Positions 45,787-56,976 of a DNA stretch of 64,000 nucleotides are shown here, one piece after another (position 1 is the stretch's first letter; the number at the start of each line of letters is the position of its first letter). The DNA comes from Spongilla lacustris (lineage: Eukaryota; Porifera; Demospongiae; Spongillida; Spongillidae): the NCBI GenBank assembly GCA_949361645.1, contig OX442416.1, positions 15,013,969 to 15,077,968 of the forward strand, in the 5' to 3' direction. Both the position numbers and the translations under genes were made by a program. The notes under the pieces are model-generated. The model was given only the letters and a program-made list of their open reading frames with translations. It had not been told where the DNA came from and did not search any database.

Positions 45787-47030
45787 CAGTGCCGGATTAA
45801 CCGTTTAATGGGCCTGGCGCGGGGTAAATCTTGTGGGCCCCTGCAGCCCTGCATGCCATGCCTCGTATAAATGCAAGCGGGGGGCGTTAGATGTTTGGCG
45901 GCCCTAGGCAAAAAGGGTCTTGGCGGCCCCTCCATCCTCGCTCGAGGGTGCATTTTCCGGGTTTGAACATAACTCCTTCCAATATCATTTGGTTTCCACC
46001 ATGCGTATAGCTGGTTTGTTTCGTACACAGCGCGCACATGCATGTAATCATTTCTAATCGTTTTAATGAAGATACACATGCAAAAGAACTACCTTATGCA
46101 TGAAAAGCTAGTTCTAGCTTCAACGGCTGAAAACGAATCAACTGATATAAATGTGCTAAATTTTAGTACTGCATTGCAGGGACGGATCCAGGATTTCGGG
46201 GCGAGGGTGGGGGTGAAGGATACCTGGATACGCTTCCCCCCAGCACGGATGTCCGGAACTGGGCCATGGGGGTCTGGGGCGGAGCCCCAGCCGCTTTGCA
46301 ACTTTTGCACTTTTAAAGTCACAAAAACAGCATATAGTTATCACAGGAAAGAAACCCGTGGAATCATTTTGGAATCATTACGTGACATCACATGCAAATG
46401 AATTTTAATGTTCAATCACACAGTGATTTTACAGAGGATTTAAAAAATCCTTTAACGGCCTGATTCGACGCGTTTTTCCCAGTGCATTGCGTACTAAGTA
46501 ACATGCTAAAAATAGATACGATAGACAAGAAGTACTTGCTTCCCCCGATCCACCAGTCCAAGAATGCTGCAGTTTCATTTCGATCAAATCAAAGCTATAA
46601 GACTTCAAGAATATCTTAAGTATCTTCCGTAATTGATGGATTCAGAAAAGTCTTTATAAGCTTCAATTCTGAAAAGCTCCGTTCTGCAGCTGGTGCAACT
46701 CAGCAACTGTAGTGGAAGTTTTAATAAAATATGCACCGTACATACTGTGTCGAGGTGGTCCATTTTATATGGGTGTTCCGTTGGGCCGATTCGCAATTCA
46801 CAATACTGTTGCACTTATTATGAATTTCATTAGGTCATTAATTAATTAAATTCATCAATTGTGGGCGTGTACATATATGTCCCTTAAAAGGGCGGGCCCT
46901 ACCACCGCGTTTCGTCACCCGCGGCCGACGAAACGCGGTGGTACATGGTAGGGCCCGCCCTTCTATGGGCCCCTATCGTCGGTGGGCCTGGCGCTTTTGC
47001 GCCATTTGCGCCCCGGTTAACCTGGCGCTG
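45787..47030. mobile_element. hAT-like element, 1.24 kb, perfect 8-bp target duplication
   Basis: The ends CAGTGCCGGATTAACCG and (reverse complement) CAGCGCCAGGTTAACCG are flanked by ctaagagt at 45779-45786 and 47031-47038. No intact transposase was recognised, so it is non-autonomous or decayed. It contains another hAT-like left end (CAGGGACGGATCCAGGATTT at 46177) without a matching right end, and a strong hairpin at 46888-46966. Confidence 0.88.
46888..46966. repeat. GC-rich hairpin inside the hAT element
   Basis: aagggcgggccctaccaccg ... tttcgtc is mirrored by gacgaaacgcggtggtacat ... gggcccgccctt, with a loop of about 10 bases (acccgcggcc) and a small bulge. Confidence 0.9.
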
Positions 47031-47038
47031 CTAAGAGT

Positions 47039-48540
47039 ACACTATCGTATATTTTGAAGGTGTGCTTATATAAACGGTGACGTATTTGACACTTGCGGAT
47101 TCTCCAATATACGCCGTCGTACACTTTAAATATACTACACTGGTTATATTTTGCGCATTCCTCAAATATACGCATAAATATACACTATCGTATATCTAAC
47201 CTTTTGCACAGTGCGGGCAACATATCGTAAAAGCAGAGATAATAAAAAGCGATACTTCCTATGATATATGCTATTACATTTATAGTTTCTCTTAGCCTCT
47301 TTCGTAGACAATCATTGACTCAATGTGATATGGGAGATGTAAACGATGGGCGGACCGGCAGCGTGGGCGTTTCTCTAGAGCCAAGCACATTGGCAAGCAA
47401 GAACCCGTTTATTTCATGTCAAGATATCGAACTTCTTATAGGTTAATACATTTACCGTAGTGATCAGGTCGACGGGTCATGCTGCCCTTCTCCATCACTA
47501 CAAATTGACAATGACCACAAAGACCAGATGGCTATCACAGTTACAAGCAAGTCTAGTGTCATATGATGAGCACCAAACAAAACAAAAAAAGATAAATGCC
47601 TAAGTAGCATCATATAGATACTTGATGGTAGCACATCTCCGTGGAAACAGTTGCAAGCAGATATTTTTAAAAACAAATTCGCAGCTCGTGATATTGAAAC
47701 CTAGAGGAAAAAAGTGTTGGTTATGCATCAGAACAAATGCCCCTATCATAAAACCAAAGCCCTCAGCATCATGCACAAAGCACACTCCAACCTCTCCCAT
47801 TAGGTCGAATGCAAAGCTCAACCAAGGCATCAGGACTAGTGCTTGCCCAACAGGCCCCTGTCATTACCCCCCCCCCCCCCCCACACACACACACATTCTG
47901 CACACAGTGTGGTTTGTATGACTTATACATGTAACTTCTCTGTATGGTTTCTACTAGAAAATGAGTACAGTGTAGGTGGTACGAAGGTGAAGAGGAAAGA
48001 CACATGAACACTTAACCTTCAGTACTCACGACAAGTCTAAGTAGATACCATGCAGCCTCGGATCATCAAGCATAGCCTTGGGGGTGGGGGCCAGCAGCCC
48101 CCCCCCTCCCCCATGGCATATGAAATGCCACCCCTCTGGCAGCAATTGACCCCCCCCCCCCCAGCCACACATGCTTCCATTGATGATTACATATACCTGG
48201 GAGTAGATTACATGTTGTGTCATACGTAAAAAAAAGTCTGAATACTTGCTGACAAATGTCAACAAAGCGGTGGAGCACAACAGGGCATGTACAAATGTAC
48301 CCCTTCGACTGCATCCCCTCCTCCCCTCCACCCTTCAGTTTTCATGCACCCTCTGGTAAAACCAAATTCATGTAGATCCAAGGTAGTCCTACATGTACAT
48401 AAGTACATGCCAGTAGTTAGATAGATGTACACATGTACATGTAGGTCTTGCATGGTAGTCTTAGGTAGGGACATACAGGATATGTTTATTTTATGTCTAA
48501 CATCAGATAAGGTTGTGGGTTCCTTTCATGTTTAATTATA
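47039..48540. other. Non-coding stretch with C homopolymers
   Basis: 47040-47210 holds the atacgc/tatattttgcg dispersed repeat. C-runs lie at 47868-47882, 48095-48115 and 48149-48163. Weak open frames near 47600-47830 on both strands were not recognised. Confidence 0.4.
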
Positions 48541-48549
48541 TTCACAGCA

Positions 48550-48975
48550 CAGAAGGGCAGTACATGTAGGTCTATGTAGGTCCATGTAAGGGTTTATGCA
48601 GGGTATACATGTAGGTCTATGTAGGTCCATGCAGGGTAGGTCTATGTAGGTCCATGTAAGGGTCCATGCAGGGTAGGCCTATGTAAGTACATGTAGGGTG
48701 AACTGCAGGGTAGGCCTATGTAAGTACATGTAGGGTGAACTGCAGGGTAGGCCTATGTAAGTACATGTAGGGTGAACTGCAGGGTAGGCCTAAGGTCCAT
48801 GTAGGGTAGGCCTATGTAGGTCCATGTAAAGGGTTCATGTAGGGTAGGCCTATGTAGGTCCATGTAAAGGGTTCATGTAGGGTAGGCCTATGTAGGTCAA
48901 TGTAGGGGTTCATGCAGGGTAGGCCTATGTAGGTCCATGTAGGAGGTAGGTCAACATGTAGCTCCAGGGCAGGCA
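48550..48975. repeat. Minisatellite, period about 36-44 bp
   Basis: Units of gggtaggcctatgtaggtcc plus atgtaagggttcatgca vary in length. A stricter sub-array of three 37-bp units (gggtaggcctatgtaagtac plus atgtagggtgaactgca) sits at 48671-48785. Confidence 0.9.
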
Positions 48976-49144
48976 AGGTACATGGGCCTCTAACATCAGA
49001 TAAGGTTGGGGGTTCCCTTTCAAGTTTATTATATTCACAGCACAGACCACAGGCAGATCTTAGGATTAAGAGTAGGTACATGTATGACAAAAGCCTTCAG
49101 TATTCTGGTACATGTACATGTAGGAACTGTATGGGCTGGTTTTT

Positions 49145-51015
49145 AAAGTATGATGTATAGGCTGATGTATGGGGTATGGTGTATAAGCTGGTGTATTGTG
49201 TATAAGCTAGTGTATGGGGTATGGTGTACAGGCTGGGGTATGGTGTATAGGATGGTGTATAGGCTGATGTATGGGGTATGGTGTATAAGCTGGTGTATAG
49301 TGTATAGGCTGGTGTATGGAGTATGGTGTACAGGCTGGGGATGGTGTATAGGATGGTGTATAGGATGGTGTATAGGATGGTGTATGGTGTACAGTCTGGT
49401 GTATGGTGTACAGGCTGGGGTATGGTGTATAGGATGGTGAGCTGGTGTATAGTGTATAGGCTGGTGTATGGAGTATGGTGTACAGGCTGGGGGATGGTGT
49501 ATAGGATGGTGTATAGGATGGTGTATAGGATGGTGTATAGGATGGTGTATGGTGTACAGGCTGGTGTATGGTGTACAGGCTGGGGTATGGTGTATAGGAT
49601 GGTGTATAGGATGATGTATGGTGTACAGGCTGGTGTATGGTGTACATGCAGGCTAGTGTATGGTGTACAGGCTGGTGTATGGTGTATAGGTGTATAGGTT
49701 GGTGTATGGGGTCTAGGCTGGTGTATGGTGTACAGGCTGGTGTATGGTGTACAGGCTAGTATATGGTATATAGGATGGTGTATGGTGTACAGGCTGGTGT
49801 ATGGTGTACAGGCTAGTGTATGGTGTATAGGCTGGTGTATGGTGTACAGGCTGGTGTATGGTGTACAGGCTGGTGTATGGTGTACAGGCTGGTGTACATG
49901 TATGTGTATAGGCTGGTGTATGGTGTATAGGTGTATAGGCTGGTGTATGGGGTCTAGGCTGGTGTATGGTGTATAGGCTGGTGTATGGTGTACAGCCTGG
50001 TGTATGGTGTTACAGGCTAGTGTATGGTATACAGGCTGGTATATGGTGTACAGGCTAGTGTATGATGTACAGGCTGGTGTATGGTGTACAGGCAGGTGTT
50101 TGGTGTATAGGTGTATAGGCTAGTGTATGGGGTCTAGGCTGGTGTATGGTGTATAGGCTGGTGTATGGTGTACAGGCTGGTATATGGTGTACAGGCTGGT
50201 GTATGGTGTACAGGCTAGTGTATGGTGTATAGGCTAGTGTATGGTGTATAGGCTGGTGTATGGTGTACAGGCTCAGGGGCGGATACAGGATTTCAGACAA
50301 GGGGGGGTTGTTAATGAATAATAAGTCGAGCGGGGGGGGGGGGGGGGGGGGGGGGTGCTGTCTGCGTGCGTGCAAAAAACAAGGCTTTTGGACAAAAGAG
50401 GGGGTTGTAAACCCCAAACCCCCCCCCCCCCCCCCTGTATCCACCCCTGAGACTGGTGTATGGGGTCTAGGCTGGTGTATGGTATACAGGCTTGTGTATG
50501 GTGTACAGGCTGGTGTATGGTGCACAGGCTGGTGTATGGTGTATAGGTATATAGGTTGGTGTATGGGATCTAGGCTGGTGTATGGTGTACAGGCTGGTGT
50601 ATGGTGTACAGGCTAGTGTATGGTGTACAGGCTAGTGTATGGTGTACAGGCTAGTGTATGGTGTACAGGCTGGTGTATTGTGTATAGGTGTACAGGCTGG
50701 TGTATGGTGTACAGGCTAGTGTATGGTGTACAGGCTGGTGTATGGTGTACAGGCTGGTGTATGTGTATAGGCTGGTGTATGGTGTATAGGTGTATAGGCT
50801 GGTGTATGGGGTGTATGGTGTATGGGGTCTAGGCTGGTGTATGGTGTATAGGCTGGTGTATGGTGTACAGGCTAGTGTATGGTGTACAGGCTAGTGTATG
50901 GTGTACAGGCTAGTGTATGATGTACAGGCTGGTGTATGGTGTACAGGCTGGTGTATGGTATACAGGCTGGTGTTTGGGGTCTAGGCTAGTGTATGGTGTA
51001 CAGGCTGGTGTATGG
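49145..51015. repeat. 19-bp minisatellite, about 1.85 kb
   Basis: The unit ctggtgtatggtgtacagg (with tatagg, gggtctagg and tggggtatgg variants) runs over nearly 100 copies. It is interrupted by a MITE at 50274-50449. Trp/Tyr/Gly-rich ORFs on both strands are artefacts of the period. Confidence 0.96.
50274..50449. mobile_element. MITE of CAGGGGCGGATACAGG type inside the minisatellite
   Basis: The ends CAGGGGCGGATACAGG and (reverse complement) CAGGGGTGGATACAGG are inverted copies. The flanks aggct and agact could be a 5-bp duplication with one change, and the minisatellite resumes in register after it. It holds G (50334-50354) and C (50420-50435) runs. Confidence 0.8.
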
Positions 51016-51229
51016 GCAAACACATCATGCAAACACCAGCACATACCTACATAGCACACCAGCACACACCAGACACACCAACCTTCAAATTCGCAGTAGC
51101 CTGCCTCCTTGTAGTCTTTGCCGATGTCAGGTTGGTACTCTCAACGAACAGTACAGGGGACCTTTCCTAGGGGAGGGAAAAATGGCACCTACATGTAGAA
51201 TGCTGTCTGCACTTTATCCTGCAATGGAT

Positions 51230-51612
51230 CCCCTACAAAAAAATCTTGGCATGACATGTTCCAAATTCATGCATGATATGTTTTTGCAAGTGTTCCAGTT
51301 TTTCTAGAGCACTGTTGAACATGCTTACATGTACATGTATGTCATTAAATTGCAGGCATATCAGTCTTTTAACTTGCACAGGATGAATAGTTTCTAAAAA
51401 GCGATTCCCCGATGAGGCACACCCGCTAATATGCTAAGGGGTGTGCCACTTTATAACTTCTCGGGGTAATGCATTTTAGAAACTCTGCAACCCTGTACAA
51501 GTTAGAAGAGTGATACGCCTACAATTGAATGACATAAGCATGTTCAACAGTGCTCTAGAAAAACTGGAACACATGCGACAACACATATCATACCAAGATT
51601 TTTTTGTAGGGG
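51230..51612. repeat. Foldback element, arms about 180 bp
   Basis: ccctacaaaaaaatcttgg at the left is mirrored by ccaagatttttttgtaggg at the right. Internal blocks are mirrored too: gttccagtttttctagagca/tgctctagaaaaactggaac, gttgaacatgctta/taagcatgttcaac. The centre is near 51425-51450 (aggcacacccgctaatatgctaaggggtgtgcc). Confidence 0.92.
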
Positions 51613-51614
51613 AA

Positions 51615-51690
51615 GGTGTGCCCATTAAGGTGTGCTCCTTTTAAAGTGTGCCCATTGAGGTGTGCTCCTTTTAAAGTGTGTGACATTTTC
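51615..51690. repeat. 36-bp tandem duplication
   Basis: gtgtgcccattaaggtgtgc plus tccttttaaa is repeated twice with one change, next to the foldback. Confidence 0.85.
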
Positions 51691-51739
51691 TGTACAGTTC
51701 ATGTTCATGCATCGTGTGCTTGCTACCATACATTGCAGA

Positions 51740-51741
51740 CA

Positions 51742-51776
<35 letters not shown>
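51740..51776. repeat. (CA)n microsatellite
   Basis: Uninterrupted CA run of about 17 units. Confidence 0.95.
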
Positions 51777-52399
51777 CACTCATGGAATCGTACAATTGTA
51801 TGCCACAATATTTGGCCTCATCACATCTGCTATGACCTCCCTTGACCACACCTACCTGCTGGCTGCACCCCCTTGTGAGGTCTCCCTCCCCTCGCGGCCT
51901 CGAAGTACTCGGTATAGTTCTCTCCTCTGTATATGTTGTCCTCCTCCATACTATATATACAATACTAATTAATCATCATACAACAGACTGAGTTTTGCAG
52001 CATAGTAGGAGGACATGAATCACCATGGCAACTAGACATATACAAATAAAAATTTGTTCTGGAGAATAATGCTGATATTGGTGTCTTTACAGGGTTAAAA
52101 CTGGTGTCACTAAAGGGCTAATATCACTGTATCTGACTGGCCTATAAAGGGTTACTGCAAATGGTGACCAGTGCCCAAATTCTGTGCCTTCTCCATGACA
52201 CCCCACTGGTCCCTGTTGTGCTCTGTCTCCATCTCGAAGGTGAGGGTGGCCTCCATGTCATGCCTCCCTCTCAGACTGGATATGTGTGTGTCACCTTGCT
52301 GAGTTTGTCCTTATTTTTGTCACTGAACACTCTGAGCCTCCTCTGATGAAGGAAAGTGGAAGGAAAGGATCATGGAAGGACGGAGGGAAGAGGTGAGGA

Positions 52400-52710
52400 T
52401 GGGGAGGAAGGGAGGGAGGGAGGGAGGGAGGGAGGAGGGAGGGAGGGAGGGAGGAGGGAGGGAGGGAGGGAGGGAGGGAGGAGGGAGGGAGGGAGGAGGG
52501 AGGGAGGGAGGAGGGAGGGAGGGAGGAGGGAGGGAGGGAGGAGGGAGGGAGGGAGGAGGGAGGGTGGGAGGAGGGAGGGAGGGAGGAGGGAGGGAGGAGG
52601 GAGGGAGGGAGGAGGGAGGGAGGGAGGGAGGGAGGGAGGGAGGGAGGGAGGGAGGGAGGGAGGGAGGGAGGGAGGGAGGGAGGGAGGGAGGGAAGGAGGG
52701 AGGGAGTGGG
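52400..52710. repeat. (GGGA)n/(GGA) microsatellite
   Basis: Runs of ggga interrupted every 12-16 bp by gga, then a pure ggga stretch at 52618-52692. It is G-rich on this strand. Ser/Pro/Leu and Glu/Gly ORFs in several frames are artefacts. Confidence 0.97.
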
Positions 52711-52879
52711 TAAATAGAGCTTGCCATTGGTGAGCATTGATAGCTGGAGTTTGAGTTGTGTACTGTGGAAAACAATGCAGTATGTCATCAAAACTAGCCA
52801 ATTACATTCATGTGCGTATGCACAAGGTAACACAACAACACACAAGAACTGATTCTTAGCATACATATACATGTACATA

Positions 52880-53385
52880 CTGACTTACACGTACAGAGAG
52901 AGGATTCATAGCCACTCACACAACAACACACGCACACACAGTCATGCATACATACTCACACACATGCTCACACATATGCTCACACACACACATATGCTCA
53001 CACACACATGCTGTCAGCTGTGGGGTATCTGCCATAGGATTCATTTTTTAGGTGCTTGCTATATGGGGTACTTGCAATAGGGCCGGTTAAATCCATAGCT
53101 TCTTGCCATGGGGCCAGGGGTATTCCGTCGCTGCCTGCCATAGAGTCCAGCGTAGAGTACCAGCTTTATAGCTGTCTGTCTGCCGTACCTCCGTAGCAGT
53201 TAGCTGTGGCCTGTGGGGTATAGTAGTAGGCTTCAGTTCTGCCATAGAATCCAGTCCAAAGGCAGACTTCCAGGTCTTTAACCTGCATATGCATGTCATA
53301 TCCTTGCGGGATTGATCTTCGATATCGTCGTCTTCGTACCGTTCGAAATCGTCCGCGGAAGTACCGAACCAAAAGCGAAGAGCAG
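52880..53385. other. CA-rich stretch and unassigned sequence
   Basis: CA-rich words run to 53010. The minus strand from 53372 to about 53040 is open for long stretches (a Tyr/Gly-containing peptide with a stop near 53165), but no family, start or splice structure supports a gene. Confidence 0.35.
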
Positions 53386-54119
53386 GCCTACAGTAGGGTC
53401 AACTATCGATAAGGTTTTGAGTTTATCGGTAATTATCAGTAAGTAAACACCTGCTATCGAATATGTACTGAAATTACGCTTCGCCTATCGATAAAAAACT
53501 TACCGATAAGCTTTCTTACTGAACGGTAATGATTACCGCTAAGGTATACATATGCGTGTCCAAAGGGTATATCTGTTGGCATCTTAGTATCATTTGGCAT
53601 CCGTGATCCAGTAGGTTGTGGCCTTCCTTATTAGTTCGCATGCATTCCTTCTTAGCCTGCAAGTTTATTGATGGGTTCCCAAGTGATGTGTGCAGACTAT
53701 TTCGTACTTGGTTGGCCTTCGATGACCAATGATCTCCTTTGGAATTGCAATGGCAACTTGATCATACGGACCCTGGGTTTTTGTGATGACAAAGCGTTTT
53801 AGCCTGTGGTGTTTCTTATCTAGTAGCTCAGGGACATAGCACTCATTATATATAGGAGTGGTCCGGCGAATTTAACTATTTCGATTCATAACACAATTTA
53901 ATGATAGGTCGTCACCTACGCGTAGGCGCGTTAACCTACATGTAGGCGTTGCAAATCGCTTTATTCCAAACAATGAACAAACAGCCAACGCTTGAAATAA
54001 TGGGGATCAATATACTAAAGAGGGCTACTTGCAAGGTGGCGGCAGAAAACACCGCCAACGAGCTGCTAGTATCACCTACGCTTTGTTGGGGCACGCCCCT
54101 CATTTAGCTCTCAGTTTAT

Positions 54120-56264
54120 GTGGTGCCCACCATTTGTGAACCCTTGGTTAGGCAGTTCGTATCTGCGTATGCCAATCAGTTTCCGCACCTTCTTGGACTG
54201 GAATTGGCTGATGTTCAGAGCACTGGGTCAAGCATGTCTGTGGATATGCTAGTGGGATCTGACTACTATTGGGAGTTGGTGACGGGGAGCATCTGCAGAG
54301 GAGTCAGCGGACCAGTAGCAATACACACAAAACTCGGTTGGGTGTTGTCTGGTCCATCCTCCCACGAATATCCGGGACAGTGTGCTGTGAACTTGAATGT
54401 TACTCATGTCCTACATGCTGATACATGTCCAATAGAGCCTCAAACATTGGAAGATCAACTTCGAGCATTCTGGGAGCTAGAAGCCCTCGGAATACCAGAC
54501 AAGGAGAAGACACTTTACGACACTTTCAAAAAGGCTGTCAAGTTTGAGAACGGCAGGTACAAGGTTCCGTTATCTTGGAGGGAATTCCACGATTCATTAC
54601 CAGACAACTATCAACTCAGCTTAAACAGACTTCAAGGCCTGCTCCATCGACTGAAACAAGACACTTCGATTCTCAAGGAATACGATGACACGATCAAGGA
54701 TCAGCTGAAGAAGGGGATCGTTGAAAATGTTCCACCGGATAGACCACCTGAGGGCAAAATACACTACTTGCCACATCATGCAGTTGTGCGTCAGGATAAG
54801 TCTACGACAAAGTTGCGTATAGTTTATGATACTTCTGCCAGGAGTGGTAACGACCCTTCACTTAATGATTGTCTCATGAAGGGCCCTAAGTTCAACCAAC
54901 TCATCTTTGAATTATTGGTATGGTTCAGGTTTTACAGAGTAGCCCTCACGGCAGATATAGAGAAGGCATTCTTAATGGTGGCTGTGGACGAAGCAGACCG
55001 CGATGTGCTTAGATTCATCTGGGTGGATGATGCCTTCAAGGATTCACCTGATCTGAGGATCTACCGATTCACCCGTGTGGTCTTTGGTGTTTCTGCGAGC
55101 CCATTCCTCTTACATATACAGTTGCATCTGGAAAGGTATCTAGACACCAACCGAGACATGGTCCATCGCCTGCTGCATTCAGCATATGTTGATGACATAA
55201 TATCTGGTGGACAAACTGAAGAGGAAGCATTCAACCTGTATGTAGAGTCAAAGAGGGTCTTTGGTGAAGGAGGATTCAACCTGAGAAAGTTCCTAACAAA
55301 CTCTAGGAGCTTGCAAGAGCGGATCGACCGGCAGGAGACATCAAGGAATGACAGCTCACTGCAGCCACAGCAAGAGGAACCAAAGTTCTCGGAAGACACA
55401 CTGGGAGTTTCCAAGAGTTCAATTGTTGGAGAGCATAAGGTTCTAGGTGTTACTTGGAATACTGAGTCAGATCAACTCATCTTTGATGTTAACAGCCTCG
55501 CTCAACTTGCTCTTGATCTCTGTCCCACCAAGAGGAACCTGGTGAGCCTCATTGGCAAGTTCTATGATCCACTTGGATTTCTGTCACCAGTGATCATCCG
55601 GTTCAAGGTACTTCTCCAGAAGCTTTGTCAATGCAGGACTGACTGGGACATGATTATTCCAGAGGAACTAATGGAAGAATGGAAACTACTGATTTCAGGC
55701 ATCAATGTTGTCCTATCTGTGTCTATCCCTAGGAGTTATTACTGCGGCATCACAAGCATTGTGACATCCTTCACACTCTGTGGCTTTTGTGATGCATCAA
55801 CAAGGGCGTATGCGGCAGTGATCTACCTCCTCCTAGAAACTGAAGGTCACAGTGTAGTCAGGTTCATGGCTGCAAAAACCAGAGTTGTGCCATTAATTGT
55901 GCAGACGATCCCTAGGCTTGAGCTGTTGTCTGCCTTTCTTCTCTCGAAACTGATGGTTTCTGTACACAACAGTGGTCAAATCCAGGAAATTCATTCTGGA
56001 CGAGATGGTCTGCCTCGCAGTGCACTTATAAGGGTGGCTACCCGAGATCGACAATCCACACTGTTAACAAGGCCATTACAACTTCTCTACCCATTGGAGA
56101 TAGATACAGAGAAACCCCAAGTCCCCTGTGAAGATTTGCCTGTAGCTCAAGAAGACCAGATGCCTATTGTCCCCGAGTCCAACAAGCGTGTGGTACGTGC
56201 TGCTGCTAAGAAGGCCAGTCAGCGAACTAGGGGCTGGATTCAAGAACTGCAGAGTCAAGACTAA
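54120..56264 (+). CDS. BEL/Pao retrotransposon pol fragment: protease end, reverse transcriptase, integrase C-terminus
   Basis: A single open frame of about 714 codons starts inside the aspartic protease region: ICEPLVRQF, then VDMLVGSDYYWELVTG and VAIHTKLGWVLSGP, both typical of Pao elements. The linker (LEDQLRAFWELEALGI) and reverse transcriptase follow: TADIEKAFLMVAV with the first Asp, RFTRVVFGVSASPF, and SAYVDDIISGG with the catalytic YVDD. Next are the Pao A17-type segment (SLIGKFYDPLGFLSP) and CGFCDASTRAYAAVIY with an RNase H Asp. At about residue 625 the frame passes directly into the C-terminal integrase region (SALIRVATRD...LTRPLQLLYPLE), so the rest of RNase H and the integrase core are deleted in frame. 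No gag and no protease start are present: incapable of independent movement. Confidence 0.85.
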   Translation: MVPTICEPLVRQFVSAYANQFPHLLGLELADVQSTGSSMSVDMLVGSDYYWELVTGSICRGVSGPVAIHTKLGWVLSGPSSHEYPGQCAVNLNVTHVLHADTCPIEPQTLEDQLRAFWELEALGIPDKEKTLYDTFKKAVKFENGRYKVPLSWREFHDSLPDNYQLSLNRLQGLLHRLKQDTSILKEYDDTIKDQLKKGIVENVPPDRPPEGKIHYLPHHAVVRQDKSTTKLRIVYDTSARSGNDPSLNDCLMKGPKFNQLIFELLVWFRFYRVALTADIEKAFLMVAVDEADRDVLRFIWVDDAFKDSPDLRIYRFTRVVFGVSASPFLLHIQLHLERYLDTNRDMVHRLLHSAYVDDIISGGQTEEEAFNLYVESKRVFGEGGFNLRKFLTNSRSLQERIDRQETSRNDSSLQPQQEEPKFSEDTLGVSKSSIVGEHKVLGVTWNTESDQLIFDVNSLAQLALDLCPTKRNLVSLIGKFYDPLGFLSPVIIRFKVLLQKLCQCRTDWDMIIPEELMEEWKLLISGINVVLSVSIPRSYYCGITSIVTSFTLCGFCDASTRAYAAVIYLLLETEGHSVVRFMAAKTRVVPLIVQTIPRLELLSAFLLSKLMVSVHNSGQIQEIHSGRDGLPRSALIRVATRDRQSTLLTRPLQLLYPLEIDTEKPQVPCEDLPVAQEDQMPIVPESNKRVVRAAAKKASQRTRGWIQELQSQD

Positions 56265-56304
56265 CGTCACTGGTTTGGGACCTTGTTGACCAGGTCTGGT
56301 TAAC

Positions 56305-56553
56305 GGGGGGGGGGGGGATGTTTGGAACTGAGTTTATTATTGCATATTAATTGGTTAATTGTATGCGTAACGTCACGTGATAATCAGAAAATTGAACGTG
56401 TGAGAAGCAGATTTGTGTGCTCTAGCGCTAGCCAGTGTCCTTCCGACAGCCCTCGTTCGAGAGAGAGCGTGTACTGGAAAATTCTGATTATTTACAGGCG
56501 AAAGCCGGACTTGCCGGACTTGCCGGACTTGCCGGACCTATTCCTACGTCCCT
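56305..56553 (+). promoter_or_regulatory. Polypurine tract and 3' LTR remnant of the BEL/Pao fragment
   Basis: A run of Gs (56305-56317) directly precedes TGTTTGGAACTGAG, the usual position and sequence type of a polypurine tract followed by an LTR start. The remaining sequence to 56553 has no partner LTR in the window and ends in three to four cttgccgga repeats (56510-56537). Confidence 0.5.
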
Positions 56554-56976
56554 GTAGCTTTATTTTTTATACATATAAGTTAAAAACGTCAAGTCTCTGT
56601 AATTGTACACCAGTGCCAGCGGACCGTATATTGATTTATATCGGTTGGGTGTGTCCGCAAACGCACAGTTCGTTGCTCTGATGTCACAGTGCTAGAAACA
56701 ACTTCTATTCAAAACATGTACAGTGCGAAAATTCCCCCTAGTAATTATTCAAAACACTAATTCGGTTAATCTTGACCACATGTTGGCGCGAATAATTATT
56801 TGGAAGGCCAGTACAAGAAATACAAAAAAGCCGAGTGTTACCGATAATATTCGGTTAGAAGTTACCTCTTACTGAACGGTAATGAATAAGAAAGTGTCTT
56901 ACCAATTGCTTAACGGTATCGGATAACCGGTAAGCGGTAAGGACAAACCTTATCGATAGTTGACCCTAGCCTACAG

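Larger units (their letters stand above)
53829..56554. mobile_element. CAGGGAC-ended element containing a BEL/Pao fragment
   Basis: The ends CAGGGACATAG and (reverse complement) CAGGGACGTAG, with further ggtccggc matches, are flanked by tagct (53824-53828 and 56555-56559). Copy A has one tagct at this place (about 42378), so the insertion is confirmed against an empty site. A 5-bp duplication with CAGGG termini is compatible with hAT5-type elements. The only coding sequence is a deleted BEL/Pao pol frame with its 3' LTR start. Confidence 0.75.
53394..56968. mobile_element. Non-autonomous copy of the RAG1-like transposon family (copy B)
   Basis: It has the same 24-bp ends as copy A (TAGGGTCAACTATCGATAAG...) and a perfect 8-bp duplication gcctacag (53386-53393 and 56969-56976). 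The left 440 bp and right 415 bp align with the subterminal parts of copy A (for example ggcatcttagtatcatttgg and tatcggataaccggtaagcgg). The whole transposase gene is missing. In its place an unrelated element (53829-56554) is inserted. Confidence 0.92.

Noticed and set aside
49145..50835. Trp/Tyr/Val-rich ORFs (MVYRLVYGVQAG...)
   Set aside because: Translation of the 19-bp minisatellite; the frame drifts with each unit.
52291..52878. Ser/Leu/Pro and Gly/Glu/Arg ORFs in five frames
   Set aside because: Translation of the GGGA repeat.
53040..53372. Minus-strand Tyr/Gly-containing gene fragment
   Set aside because: Needs a stop to be bypassed and has no homology or splice support.
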